A DNA stretch of 64,000 bases from Alteromonas gracilis (GTDB lineage: Bacteria; Pseudomonadota; Gammaproteobacteria; Enterobacterales; Alteromonadaceae): the NCBI RefSeq assembly GCF_002993325.1, contig NZ_PVNO01000031.1:310001-374000 (forward strand), written 5' to 3'. Below, in pieces: positions 26,454 to 35,648 of this stretch. The position numbers were made by a program, and so were the translations under genes. The notes under the pieces are model-generated. The model was not told the origin of the DNA, made no database searches, and saw only the letters and a program-made list of their open reading frames with translations. Position 1 is the stretch's first letter. Each line of letters begins with the position of its first letter.

Positions 26454-29405
26454 ATGACTACATTTAAGAAAACACGTTTGGCATCAAGTATGTCATTAGT
26501 ATTGGGAGCACTCATTACGTCTCCAGTACAAGCGCAGGAAAACGATAACGAAATCGAAGCCGGAAACTTTGAGGTGATTGAAGTAAGCGGTATTAGAGAA
26601 AGTTTGACTAAGGCCATGCTAACAAAGAAAGCAGCATCAGGCGTAGTTGACGCAATTTCTGCCGAAGATATTGGTAAGTTTCCCGATACTAACCTAGCAG
26701 AATCATTGCAGCGAATTACTGGTGTTTCGATTGATCGTTCTCAAGGCGAAGGTAGTCGAATCACAGTACGTGGTTTTGGACCAGACTATAACTTGGTTAC
26801 GTTAAACGGCCGTCAAATGCCTGCGGCTAACATTGCTGCTACTTCTGCATCATCGTCACGTTCATACGATTTTGCGAACTTGGCGTCTGAAGGTGTTTCT
26901 GCGGTAGAAGTGTATAAAACAAGTCTTGCATCTCAGCCTACAGGTGGCATCGGTTCTACGGTTAACCTAGTTACTGCAAAACCATTGGCAAACCCTGGAA
27001 GAAAGGCCACTATCACAGCGAAAGGTATGATGGACGGTTCAACCGAGACCGGTAGCTCTATCACTCCGCTGGTGTCTGGTATTTACAGTGAAACGTTCAA
27101 TGACGATAAGTTTGGTATTCAGATTATCGGTTCTTATCAAGAGCGTGATGGCGGTCAGGCAAGCGCCGAAACAGGTAATGGTTGGTATACTATTAAAGGT
27201 GACGGCGGTGACTGGGGCTCGCTGCCTCGCGATGGTTCGTTTACCAATATACCAGGCCCGAATGATGTTTATTCAACACCTCGTAATCTAGCGTATAACT
27301 TTGATGAATTCAGCAGAACAAGAACAAATGGCCAATTGACACTTCAATATGCGCCTAACGACAGAATTACTACATCATTAGATTACACCTACTCTGAGTT
27401 GGAAGTTCAAACACAGAGACAGCAACTTTCTACTTGGTTCAATGGGCTTCCTGCCTATGGTGAATATACTCCTGGCACGAATTCAGAAGGCTCTGTAATG
27501 GGCCCAGTAATTTATGCTGATTCTACATGCTGTGACATCGGTTTAGGCACTTCAGATACTTCAACTTATAACGAAAACAAATCACTTGGTTTCAATGTTG
27601 AATGGGTTGCGACCGACAATCTTACGCTAGAGCTAGATGTCCATTCATCTACTGCTGAAGCGGGCCCTTCTAATGACTTAGGAAGTGATAATGTGGTTAG
27701 CGCAGTGTCTTTTGACCGCGTATTGACTGAAGTTGACTACTCGCAAGACTTCCCAGTGATGGACATTACTTACGCAGATGGCGTGAACGGGCTAGATCCT
27801 GCTCGCATGTCTACATCAGGTACGTCATTCAGAAACAGCTACATGAAGTCTGAAATTGACCAAGTTCAATTCCGTGGTAATTACTTCTTCGACGAAGGAA
27901 CAATCACGAGTATTGATTTTGGTATTACGGCTATGGAGGCGAAAAACCGTTCTGCTTACTCAGTTGCACAGCGCGATACATGGGGTGGTTATGGAACGGC
28001 TGATGATTATCCAGATGATATCTTCATGCAAGAAGACCTTCCAAGTCGCTTCGATGACGTGTTAGGTAGTAATGGTGCTGATTTAGAACCATTCTACTAT
28101 GCATCAAATATGCAGGACCTGATTGGAGCGATAAGCGCTATAGCGGCAGCAAATGGTGAAACTATCAGTCCATGTGGTACGCGTCTGTGTATGGATCCAA
28201 ATTATCAAGTAGATCGCCGTGTTACTGAAACTCAAATTGCTGCTTACTTGCAAGCAAATATGGAGTTTGAGTTAGCAGGTAAACCAGTGTGGGTAAGTGC
28301 CGGTCTGCGCTACGAAGATACTGACGTAGAGTCTACAGCGCTCGTTCCTCAGTTCACGACTATTCAATGGTCAGGAGCAAACGAGTTCAATGCAGTTATT
28401 GACGGCGAAACGTTTACGACTCTTGACGGTGGATATGACCACTTCTTACCATCACTTGATTTCAAGATGGAGATGAGTGAAGACTGGTACGTAAGAGCAT
28501 CTTACAGTGAAACCATCACCCGTCCTGGATACGGAGATATACAAGGTGGCTTAACCGTAAATCAACTTGCACGTTTTAACGGCGGTACAGGTAATGCGGG
28601 TAACCCAAATCTGTTGCCATTTGAATCAACGAATATCGATTTCTCGACAGAGTATTACTATGGCGAAGGAAGTTATGTGTCTATCGGTTATTTCGATAAA
28701 ACAGTAGATAACTTTATTGGTTCTGACACGTTTGTAGATACGATTTTCGACTTGCCTACACCATTTGGTGGACCGCGTTACGATGAAGCTGTGGCAGCAC
28801 TGGGAACAGATGATGCTGGTGCGGTACTTGAGTATTTGCGAGCAAACTTTGGTGACCCTGTACAAGGTATACCTGGCGAAGATCCGCTGTTACCTATTAC
28901 GGTAACTCAGGCTGTTAACTCTGATACCTCTCGTTCCGTAGACGGTTTTGAGATGGCGGTTCAGCACATATTCGGTGAAACTGGCTTTGGTGTTATCGTC
29001 AACTACACAACGGTTGACGGTGATGTTACTTACGATAACTACAACACGAACAAAGGTGAAGGGGTACAAAACCAGTTCGTGCTACTTGGTCTAAGCGATA
29101 CAGCTAACGCCGTACTTTTCTATGAAAAAGACGAGTGGGAAGTGCGTGTTGCGTGGAACTGGCGTGATAAGTTCCTGTCAGGAACGATTGACGGAAACGG
29201 CGAACGTAACCCGACTTATGTAGAAGCATACGACCAAATTGATGTTAACGTGCGTTATAACGTTAATGAGAACCTTGAACTCTTTGTTGAAGGGATTAAC
29301 GTAACTGGCGAATATCAAAGAGCGCATGGCAGACACCCGAATATGCTTATGGGTATCTACGATGTTGAGCCTCGCTACAATGTTGGTGTCCGTTACAGCT
29401 TCTAA
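26454..29405 (+). CDS. TonB-dependent receptor, Xanthomonas/Caulobacter polysaccharide type
   Basis: 983 residues from the ATG at 26454 (MTTFKKTRLASSMSLVLG, signal peptide ending SPVQAQ). A GTG at 26394 would add 20 residues with no signal character. The plug contains VIEVSGIRESL, GVVDAISAEDIGKFPDTNLA, LQRITGVSIDR and VRGFGPDYNLVTLNGRQMP; the barrel ends VGVRYSF. It is closely related in layout to the receptor at 20146-23091, suggesting duplication. Two LacI-type operators upstream place it in the beta-glucan regulon. The halogenase - SapC - cupin cassette follows on the same strand after a terminator hairpin, so it could import a ligand used by those genes or simply share the locus. Confidence 0.95.
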   Translation: MTTFKKTRLASSMSLVLGALITSPVQAQENDNEIEAGNFEVIEVSGIRESLTKAMLTKKAASGVVDAISAEDIGKFPDTNLAESLQRITGVSIDRSQGEGSRITVRGFGPDYNLVTLNGRQMPAANIAATSASSSRSYDFANLASEGVSAVEVYKTSLASQPTGGIGSTVNLVTAKPLANPGRKATITAKGMMDGSTETGSSITPLVSGIYSETFNDDKFGIQIIGSYQERDGGQASAETGNGWYTIKGDGGDWGSLPRDGSFTNIPGPNDVYSTPRNLAYNFDEFSRTRTNGQLTLQYAPNDRITTSLDYTYSELEVQTQRQQLSTWFNGLPAYGEYTPGTNSEGSVMGPVIYADSTCCDIGLGTSDTSTYNENKSLGFNVEWVATDNLTLELDVHSSTAEAGPSNDLGSDNVVSAVSFDRVLTEVDYSQDFPVMDITYADGVNGLDPARMSTSGTSFRNSYMKSEIDQVQFRGNYFFDEGTITSIDFGITAMEAKNRSAYSVAQRDTWGGYGTADDYPDDIFMQEDLPSRFDDVLGSNGADLEPFYYASNMQDLIGAISAIAAANGETISPCGTRLCMDPNYQVDRRVTETQIAAYLQANMEFELAGKPVWVSAGLRYEDTDVESTALVPQFTTIQWSGANEFNAVIDGETFTTLDGGYDHFLPSLDFKMEMSEDWYVRASYSETITRPGYGDIQGGLTVNQLARFNGGTGNAGNPNLLPFESTNIDFSTEYYYGEGSYVSIGYFDKTVDNFIGSDTFVDTIFDLPTPFGGPRYDEAVAALGTDDAGAVLEYLRANFGDPVQGIPGEDPLLPITVTQAVNSDTSRSVDGFEMAVQHIFGETGFGVIVNYTTVDGDVTYDNYNTNKGEGVQNQFVLLGLSDTANAVLFYEKDEWEVRVAWNWRDKFLSGTIDGNGERNPTYVEAYDQIDVNVRYNVNENLELFVEGINVTGEYQRAHGRHPNMLMGIYDVEPRYNVGVRYSF

Positions 29406-29427
29406 GTATTACTAAGTTGTAACTTAA

Positions 29428-29463
29428 AGAGCGTTGTGGCTTATGCCGTAACGCTCTATTTTT
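29428..29463 (+). terminator. Intrinsic terminator after the 26454-29405 TonB receptor
   Basis: Stem AGAGCGTT (29428-29435) with AACGCTCT (29450-29457), extended inward by five more pairs including two G-U, loop TTAT, followed by ATTTTTAT. It separates the receptor from the halogenase operon. Confidence 0.85.
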
Positions 29464-29525
29464 ATCTGCGTTAGAAATAGAGTAGTGTTCACCAAGTCGA
29501 AACTCCATCATTGTTGGTAAGTAAT

Positions 29526-31094
29526 ATGAAGGAATCACATTTCCAAGCTCCATTAACTTCCATTGTCGTGGCAGGCGGCGGTGCTGCTGGGTGGTTAACA
29601 GCTGCAATTCTCGCTGCAGAGCACAACATCAAAAACAATGACCGTGTGTCGGTGACACTTGTGGAATCCCCAGATGTAAAAATACTAGGGGTAGGCGAGG
29701 GCACATGGCCCACAATGCGGGATACACTGAGAAAAATAGGGATCAGTGAAGCCGATTTTATCGCATCTTGCGATGCGTCATTCAAGCAGGGCACCCGTTT
29801 TATAAACTGGAAGTCGACAGAGTCGGAGAATATCTACGACCATCCTTTTAGCCTTCCGGCCGGATTTTTCGAAGGTGAAGTTGGGGCATGGTGGCTATCA
29901 CACGGTCACCAGCATCAAAAATCTACCTTTTCCGAAATGTTTAGTACGCAGTCATTACTGTGTAACTTTTCTAAAGCGCCAAAGCAGGTGCAAACACCAC
30001 CCTATGCCGCCGTGGCTAATTATGGCTATCACCTTGATGCTCACAAATTTGCAGAGTTACTAAAAACACACTGTATCGAAAGATTGGGTGTTAATTATGT
30101 TAACGACCATATAGAGCATATTAAAGAAGATGTTGAGGGTTATATAGCAAGCCTAGAGTGTAAGTCCCAAGAAATACGTGGTGACTTATTCGTCGATTGT
30201 ACGGGGTTCTCTGCAAGCCTGATTGGAAAACATTTTAATTCACCCATCACCGATGTATCACAGGGCCTGAAAAATAACAGTGCGATGGCAGTTCAAGCTG
30301 GCTACGTTGATGAAACTGTTGATATTGCTTCGGCGACATTATCTACAGCCCATGAGAACGGATGGATTTGGGATATTGGTCTACCGCACAGAAAAGGCGT
30401 AGGCTGCGTCTATAGCAGCGAATTTGCAAGTGACGAGAAAGCAGCAGAAACGCTGAAAGCCTATCTAACATCATGTAAAAAAACGAAAGATGTATCGGAA
30501 AATGACTTTAGAAAAATCACTTTCAGCCCAGGCTATAGAAAAACAGCATGGGTTAAAAACTGTGTTGCGGTAGGTACAAGCGCAGGTTTTGTAGAGCCAC
30601 TAGAGGCATCGGCTTTAGTAATGGTTGAAATGTCCGCTCGTTTTATTTCGGAGCACTTGCCAAATCATCGTGAAATTATGCCCTCGGTGAGCAAGCGTTT
30701 TAATAGCAACTTCACGCGTCGCTGGGAGCGTATCGTTGATTTTCTGAAGTTGCATTACGTGTTAAGCGAAAGAAAGGATTCGCCCTATTGGCGCTTTATG
30801 ACTAACCTTGATAATGCCTCTGAACAGCTCAAAGATTGGCTGCTTGAGTGGCAGTACAGACCTATCTCTTTAACAGATTTCTGCTATGCCGACGAACTTT
30901 TTCCAGCGGCTAGCTACATGTATGTACTTTACGGAATGAAAGCGCCAGAGCAATTCGCTATTAACTTCTCTCGATACTCTGATAGCGTGATGGGACAAAC
31001 GTTAAACGCAGTAAAGGCGAACGAAAAACTGTCTCACAAGCACGTTGCTGCTCTTCCGACTAATCGTGAACTAATTAAGGCAATTCGCGCATAG
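29526..31094 (+). CDS. Flavin-dependent tryptophan-halogenase family protein 1
   Basis: 522 residues from the ATG at 29526 (GGTAAG upstream; a TTG at 29511 is an alternative). The FAD-binding GGGAAGW motif sits near the N-terminus, LGVGEGTWPTM follows, and the catalytic Lys is present in CDASFKQGTRF. The tryptophan-halogenase WxWxIP signature is altered to GWIWDIGLP, so its chemistry may differ. Relatives use FADH2, oxygen and halide to halogenate indoles, but members found beside TonB receptors, SapC and cupin proteins have no settled physiological role. It is the first gene of a tight plus-strand set with SapC (18-nt gap), cupin_8 and a second halogenase homologue. A flavin reductase, normally needed, is not seen nearby. 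Confidence 0.88.
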   Translation: MKESHFQAPLTSIVVAGGGAAGWLTAAILAAEHNIKNNDRVSVTLVESPDVKILGVGEGTWPTMRDTLRKIGISEADFIASCDASFKQGTRFINWKSTESENIYDHPFSLPAGFFEGEVGAWWLSHGHQHQKSTFSEMFSTQSLLCNFSKAPKQVQTPPYAAVANYGYHLDAHKFAELLKTHCIERLGVNYVNDHIEHIKEDVEGYIASLECKSQEIRGDLFVDCTGFSASLIGKHFNSPITDVSQGLKNNSAMAVQAGYVDETVDIASATLSTAHENGWIWDIGLPHRKGVGCVYSSEFASDEKAAETLKAYLTSCKKTKDVSENDFRKITFSPGYRKTAWVKNCVAVGTSAGFVEPLEASALVMVEMSARFISEHLPNHREIMPSVSKRFNSNFTRRWERIVDFLKLHYVLSERKDSPYWRFMTNLDNASEQLKDWLLEWQYRPISLTDFCYADELFPAASYMYVLYGMKAPEQFAINFSRYSDSVMGQTLNAVKANEKLSHKHVAALPTNRELIKAIRA

Positions 31095-31112
31095 AATTGC
31101 ACCTAGGAGAAA

Positions 31113-31838
31113 ATGATGGCAAATCATGTTTTGCTAAACAATGTGGAACACAAAGATCTAAAAGTGATTCAAGACTTTTCACTTTCACCTGACGCTAAGC
31201 AAATGTGTGTCGCCGCTTTTCCTGTTGAGGCTAGACATGCACAAGCACATTATCCTCTTGTTTTCGCAAAAGATGGTGAAGGCAACTTTCAAATGGTTGC
31301 ATTGTTTGGACTAGAACAAGGTGAAAACTTATTTCTAGACGATGACAAGTGGCACGCTTCTTACCTTCCTTTAGTCATTGAAAAAGGGCCATTTTTAATT
31401 GGAAGAAGCAATACGGATGGCCAAGAGCGCTTGTCTATTCATGTCGATATGGACGACCCGAGAGTAGTAAACGAACCCCACGATAGTAGTGTTGACGTGT
31501 TTTTGCCTCATGGAGGTAACAGTGAATATATCGACAATGTAGCAAATGTACTCAGCACGCTACACGAGTCTCAAGCTAGTCACGAGCAATTTATAGCTGC
31601 CCTTGAGGCAAATAACCTTATCGAGTCGTTTGTTGTAGATATTGATCTGGATGGCAACGGAACGAATCGTTTGTCTGGCTTTTATACAATTAACGAAGAT
31701 GTGCTTAAATCGTTGGATAAAGATGCACTAGGAGATCTGCACGAGAAAGGTCACCTAAACACGATTTATATGATGCTCGCGTCTATGTCTCAACTGAGTA
31801 CTCTTGTTACGCTTAAAAAGAACGCGCGTGAGAAATAG
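31113..31838 (+). CDS. SapC family protein
   Basis: 241 residues. Two consecutive ATG codons (31113, 31116) follow AGGAG; the second has better spacing. The segments HYPLVFAKD, ALFGLEQGENLFL, WHASYLPLVI and PFLIGRS are typical of the SapC family (PF07277-like), named for an S-layer-associated protein of Campylobacter but present in many marine and xanthomonad genomes beside TonB receptors and tryptophan halogenases. No signal peptide or membrane helix is visible, so it is probably cytoplasmic. It sits between halogenase 1 and the cupin gene. Function unknown. Confidence 0.88.
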   Translation: MMANHVLLNNVEHKDLKVIQDFSLSPDAKQMCVAAFPVEARHAQAHYPLVFAKDGEGNFQMVALFGLEQGENLFLDDDKWHASYLPLVIEKGPFLIGRSNTDGQERLSIHVDMDDPRVVNEPHDSSVDVFLPHGGNSEYIDNVANVLSTLHESQASHEQFIAALEANNLIESFVVDIDLDGNGTNRLSGFYTINEDVLKSLDKDALGDLHEKGHLNTIYMMLASMSQLSTLVTLKKNAREK

Positions 31839-31879
31839 ACAATTGAGCCGTTGCAAAGATAAGAGAGCGTTTCGCGTCT

Positions 31880-32917
31880 ATGGATAACATGTGGCAGCGT
31901 CGCTGCGCCAAACCAGAAACTGTAACAACGTCGACCCTTGAATGCTCGCAAAGTGGACTTGCTGAGTATCTTACTGGGCGGGACGAACCGCTCGTTATTG
32001 AGCAGCTTGTTGCAGAGTGGCCACTTGTTCAAGCTGCGAAGGCTAGCAATGAATCTTTGTGTGACTATCTTCTTGAGTTTGATAGAGGTGCAGTCGTTGA
32101 CGCAATTCGATTGCCAGCGTCTGCCGATGGCCGCATGTTTTACAACGACGATATCACCGGCTTTAATTTCTCGCGGGTTAAAATGCTCTTTAAAACTGCG
32201 CTAGGCGCGCTTTTGGCTGAGCAGCATAATTCAACGGCCGAGACCCTTTATGTGGGCTCTACAACAGTAGATTCCTGTCTGCCAGGTTTGCTTGGAAAAA
32301 ACAAAATCGCGATTGAGTCGTTGGACCCATTGGGTACGTTATGGATTGGTAATAAAAGTCGCATTGCTGCGCATTACGACGCTCCTGATAATTTAATCTG
32401 CGTTGCGTCTGGTAAGCGAAGAGTAACGTTGTTTCCCCCTTCTCAGACGAAAAATTTATATGTTGGGCCGCTGCATTTTACGCCTGCAGGTCAACCGATC
32501 AGCATGGTTGATTTCAGTGCGCCAGACCTGAATAAATATCCTCGATTTGAGGAGGCGATGAAGCATGCCTTGGTGGTAGAGTTACTTCCGGGCGACGCGC
32601 TATATATACCGTCTATGTGGTGGCATCACATTGAAGGTACAGAATCAATTAATCTACTTATCAACTATTGGTGGCGAGATGTACCCGCATATATCGGCCG
32701 CTCCGAAAATGCTTTATATCACGCGCTACTTACTTTAAAGCAGCTACCCAAGGCACAGCGAAGAGCGTGGCAGGCGCTTTTTGATCATTACGTCTTTGAT
32801 GACGACGGGACGCGTTTTAATCATATACCGCCGTCAAAGCAAGGCCCTCTTAGCGAGTTAGACGAAAATACCGTACGCCAGTTTAAAGCGTGGCTGGTTA
32901 ACAATTTAAAGCATTAA
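31880..32917 (+). CDS. JmjC/cupin_8 Fe(II)/2-oxoglutarate oxygenase-like protein
   Basis: 345 residues. The cupin core has IAAHYDAPDNLICVASGKRR with His165 and Asp167, a phosphate-like TLFPPSQ turn, and WWHHIEG with His249/250, giving a 2-His-1-carboxylate iron site; LPGDALYIPSMWWH is the usual cupin_8 segment. Such proteins hydroxylate proteins or small molecules using 2-oxoglutarate and oxygen. It is encoded between SapC (41-nt gap) and a second halogenase homologue (13-nt gap), a gene order I recognise from other polysaccharide-degrading marine bacteria. The substrate is unknown. Confidence 0.87.
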   Translation: MDNMWQRRCAKPETVTTSTLECSQSGLAEYLTGRDEPLVIEQLVAEWPLVQAAKASNESLCDYLLEFDRGAVVDAIRLPASADGRMFYNDDITGFNFSRVKMLFKTALGALLAEQHNSTAETLYVGSTTVDSCLPGLLGKNKIAIESLDPLGTLWIGNKSRIAAHYDAPDNLICVASGKRRVTLFPPSQTKNLYVGPLHFTPAGQPISMVDFSAPDLNKYPRFEEAMKHALVVELLPGDALYIPSMWWHHIEGTESINLLINYWWRDVPAYIGRSENALYHALLTLKQLPKAQRRAWQALFDHYVFDDDGTRFNHIPPSKQGPLSELDENTVRQFKAWLVNNLKH

Positions 32918-32930
32918 ATTAGAGGTAAAT

Positions 32931-34415
32931 ATGGCATCTACGCAGACAAAGAAAAAGCAGCGATTGGTCATAGCCGGTGGAGGTACCGCAGGCTGGATGG
33001 CAGCAGCCGCATTTACACGGCTGCTAGGTAAAGAAGTTGACGTCACGCTTATTGAAAGTTCTGAAATTGGGACTGTGGGCGTAGGCGAGGCCACTATTCC
33101 AACGCTTGTCTTTTTTCATAAGTTGCTCAAGATTAATGAGCAAGAATTTATGGCCCAAACCAATGCAACATTTAAGCTGGGCATTAACTTTGAGAACTGG
33201 AAAGATCTTGAACATGCTTATTTGCATGCCTTCGGTGTAACGGGAAAAGACTGCTGGGCAGCAGGTTTCCAGCATTTCTGGATGCGAGGTCTGAAAGAGG
33301 GGCTCGCAACTGACTTCGGCGATTACTGCCTAGAGCGGAAGGCGGCAGAAGCAAATAAGTTCGCTCATTTGCCAAACAATGGCCTAAATTACGCTTATCA
33401 TATTGACGCCACACGCTACGCTGGATTTTTACGCAACTTGGCGGAGAAAGAAGGTCTACGTCGCATCGACTCTACAATAAAAGAAGTAACAACAAGAGAG
33501 CCGGATGGCTTTATAACGGCGTTAACCTTAGCATCTGGTGAAGTAATTGAAGGTGACTTCTTTGTTGACTGCACAGGCTTCAAAGGTCTATTGATAGAAA
33601 AAGCGCTACATACAGGTTATGAAGACTGGTCGCATTGGTTACCTTGCGATAGTGCTGTAGCGGTTCAGACAGAGTCTGTTGGAGAACCTATCCCTTATAC
33701 TCGTTGTATCGCGCATGAAGCCGGATGGCAATGGCGAATTCCTCTGCAAAATCGAGTTGGTAACGGCATGGTGTTTTGCAGTAACTATTTTTCTGATGAT
33801 GAAGTCATTGAGAAACTGTTAAACAACGTAGAAGGCAAGCCACTAAACGACCCTAGAGTTATTCATTTTAGAACGGGAAAAAGGCGTAAACAATGGAATA
33901 GGAACTGTTTAGCACTAGGGTTGGCCAGCGGCTTCCTTGAGCCTTTAGAGTCTACGAGTATTCACCTAATTCAGCAGGGCATAGTGCGCTTTCTTCGCAT
34001 GTTTCCAACTGCAGGAATTGTGCAAGAGGATATTGATGAGTTCAACCGTCAAGCTGATTTCGATATTGAGCACATTCGGGACTTTATTATCCTTCACTAT
34101 CATGTGACTAACAGGACAGATTCGCCGTTTTGGCGACACTGTCGTCAAATGGATATTCCAGCATCTCTGCGACATCGTATAGATTTATTCAAAAAAACAG
34201 GACGTGTGTTTAGAGAAGGTAGCGAATTGTTTGATGATTCTTGGCAGCAAGTTATGATTGGACAAGGATTAATGCCACAAAGCTACCATCCGATTGTGGA
34301 TACAATGAGTCGACAGGAGTTGGAAACCTTATTAAATAGTATTAAGCAAGGTATTGAAAAAACCGTTGCTAAACTACCTCCTCACCAAGACTACATTACT
34401 CGTTTCTGCGGGTAA
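32931..34415 (+). CDS. Flavin-dependent tryptophan-halogenase family protein 2
   Basis: 494 residues. FAD motif GGGTAGWMAAA at about residues 15-25, VGVGEATIPT, catalytic Lys in NATFKLGINF, and the full WxWxIP signature in AGWQWRIPL. The C-terminal half has LASGFLEPLESTSIHLIQQG and SPFWRHCRQM, typical for the family. This copy keeps all signature residues, unlike copy 1 at 29526. It ends the cassette and is followed by a hairpin at 34436. Ribosome site AGAGG precedes the ATG. Actual substrate unknown; free tryptophan should not be assumed. Confidence 0.92.
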   Translation: MASTQTKKKQRLVIAGGGTAGWMAAAAFTRLLGKEVDVTLIESSEIGTVGVGEATIPTLVFFHKLLKINEQEFMAQTNATFKLGINFENWKDLEHAYLHAFGVTGKDCWAAGFQHFWMRGLKEGLATDFGDYCLERKAAEANKFAHLPNNGLNYAYHIDATRYAGFLRNLAEKEGLRRIDSTIKEVTTREPDGFITALTLASGEVIEGDFFVDCTGFKGLLIEKALHTGYEDWSHWLPCDSAVAVQTESVGEPIPYTRCIAHEAGWQWRIPLQNRVGNGMVFCSNYFSDDEVIEKLLNNVEGKPLNDPRVIHFRTGKRRKQWNRNCLALGLASGFLEPLESTSIHLIQQGIVRFLRMFPTAGIVQEDIDEFNRQADFDIEHIRDFIILHYHVTNRTDSPFWRHCRQMDIPASLRHRIDLFKKTGRVFREGSELFDDSWQQVMIGQGLMPQSYHPIVDTMSRQELETLLNSIKQGIEKTVAKLPPHQDYITRFCG

Positions 34416-34435
34416 GGCTTAACAGTTAACTTTCC

Positions 34436-34462
34436 AGCGTGGTGAGCAATAGGCGCCACGCT
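34436..34462 (+). terminator. Probable terminator after halogenase 2
   Basis: 7-bp stem AGCGTGG (34436-34442) and CCACGCT (34456-34462), 13-nt loop, then ATATTTTC. The T tract is interrupted. Confidence 0.6.
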
Positions 34463-34586
34463 ATATTTTCAGTTTGTTAACCCTGCTCCAGCGCATTATT
34501 TTAATTGCCTCAAAATCGAAAAAAGAAGAAAAAGCTTATGTAGGTTGGCATAGTATAGTTCGGTACACTTAGCATCGGACACCTAC

Positions 34587-35540
34587 ATGCACCATCACGA
34601 CCACAGTCATCATCATGGTGAACCATCGGCTCATCGCGAAGACTCCGCGCGCATTGGCTGGGCGTTCTGGCTCAATTTTATTTTTACTATTATTGAATTT
34701 CTCGGCGGATGGCTAACTAATAGTGTCGCCATTATGGCTGATGCTGTTCACGACTTAGGTGATTCGCTTTCCATAGGCTTGGCGTGGTATTTAAGTAAAC
34801 TTGGTCACAAGGCATCAACCGAAAAATACACCTACGGCTTTAAGCGTTTGAGCCTCATGGGGGCGATGATAAATGGGGTGATCCTTGTTATTGGATCAAT
34901 ATGGGTATTGTCTGAAGCCATCCCCCGTTTATACAACCCAGAAATGCCTATGACGGAGGGTATGATAGGACTTGCTATTTTGGGTATTTTGGTAAATGGA
35001 TTCGCGGCCTACAAGCTCCATGGCGGTCATTCAATGAATGAAAAGGTGCTGAACTGGCACCTAATTGAAGATGCAATGGGGTGGGTCGCAGTACTGGTTG
35101 TTGCCATTGTCCTTCATTTTGTAAAGTGGCCTATTCTCGACCCAATATTGTCTATTTGTTTTACGCTCTTCATTTTAATAAACGTAGTGAGATACGTTGT
35201 GCAGACCATGTCTTTGTTTTTGCAAGGGGTGCCTGACTTGGCTACAAGAAATGCGATCAGCAATGCGTTGTTGGGAATACAGCATGTTGAAGAAATCCAC
35301 CACGTGCATTTTTGGTCACTTGACGGAGAGCAGCATGTGCTTACTGCACATGTGGTAATTAACTGTGCAATAGACAATAAAAAATTGCGACTACTCAAAC
35401 AAGAAGTTCACGCGCGTTTATCGCCCTTTGGGCTTGCGCATACCACTATAGAGTTTGAATTACCGGGAGAACCCTGCCGTGATGAAAGTGATCATTTGCA
35501 TGCTCATTCTCATCATCATGAGCACGAAGAAATACGTTGA
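34587..35540 (+). CDS. Cation diffusion facilitator (zinc/cadmium/cobalt exporter, CzcD/ZitB-like)
   Basis: 317 residues, six membrane helices. Both ends are histidine-rich (MHHHDHSHHHGE at the start, HAHSHHHEHEE at the end), typical for metal delivery. The metal site shows as ADAVHDLGDS in helix 2 and HLIEDAMGW in helix 5 (HxxxD), characteristic of zinc exporters. It ejects Zn2+ and perhaps Cd2+ or Co2+ in exchange for protons at the inner membrane. It stands alone between the halogenase cassette and the sulfosugar locus. An 8-bp inverted repeat (34538-34545 with 34581-34588) could cover the start codon. Confidence 0.93.
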   Translation: MHHHDHSHHHGEPSAHREDSARIGWAFWLNFIFTIIEFLGGWLTNSVAIMADAVHDLGDSLSIGLAWYLSKLGHKASTEKYTYGFKRLSLMGAMINGVILVIGSIWVLSEAIPRLYNPEMPMTEGMIGLAILGILVNGFAAYKLHGGHSMNEKVLNWHLIEDAMGWVAVLVVAIVLHFVKWPILDPILSICFTLFILINVVRYVVQTMSLFLQGVPDLATRNAISNALLGIQHVEEIHHVHFWSLDGEQHVLTAHVVINCAIDNKKLRLLKQEVHARLSPFGLAHTTIEFELPGEPCRDESDHLHAHSHHHEHEEIR

Positions 35541-35598
35541 ACGTCTTTATTTTTTATAAGGGCATGCCTTGCTGCTGATTGGCAAGTGGAGGCGAAGC

Positions 35599-35625
35599 AA
35601 AAAAGAGGGGCGTTTGCACGCCCCT
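35599..35625 (-). terminator. Intrinsic terminator after the 35649-38057 TonB receptor
   Basis: Stem AGGGGCG (35606-35612) and CGCCCCT (35619-35625), 6-nt loop; on the minus strand it runs into a T-rich tail (complement of AAAAAA at 35599-35604). Confidence 0.85.
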
Positions 35626-35648
35626 TTGAACACAGACGTTTTGAAGCT

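Noticed and set aside
34546..34561. TTGGCATAG-like sequence resembling a sigma-54 -24 element before the CDF gene
   Set aside because: No proper -12 element at the required spacing.
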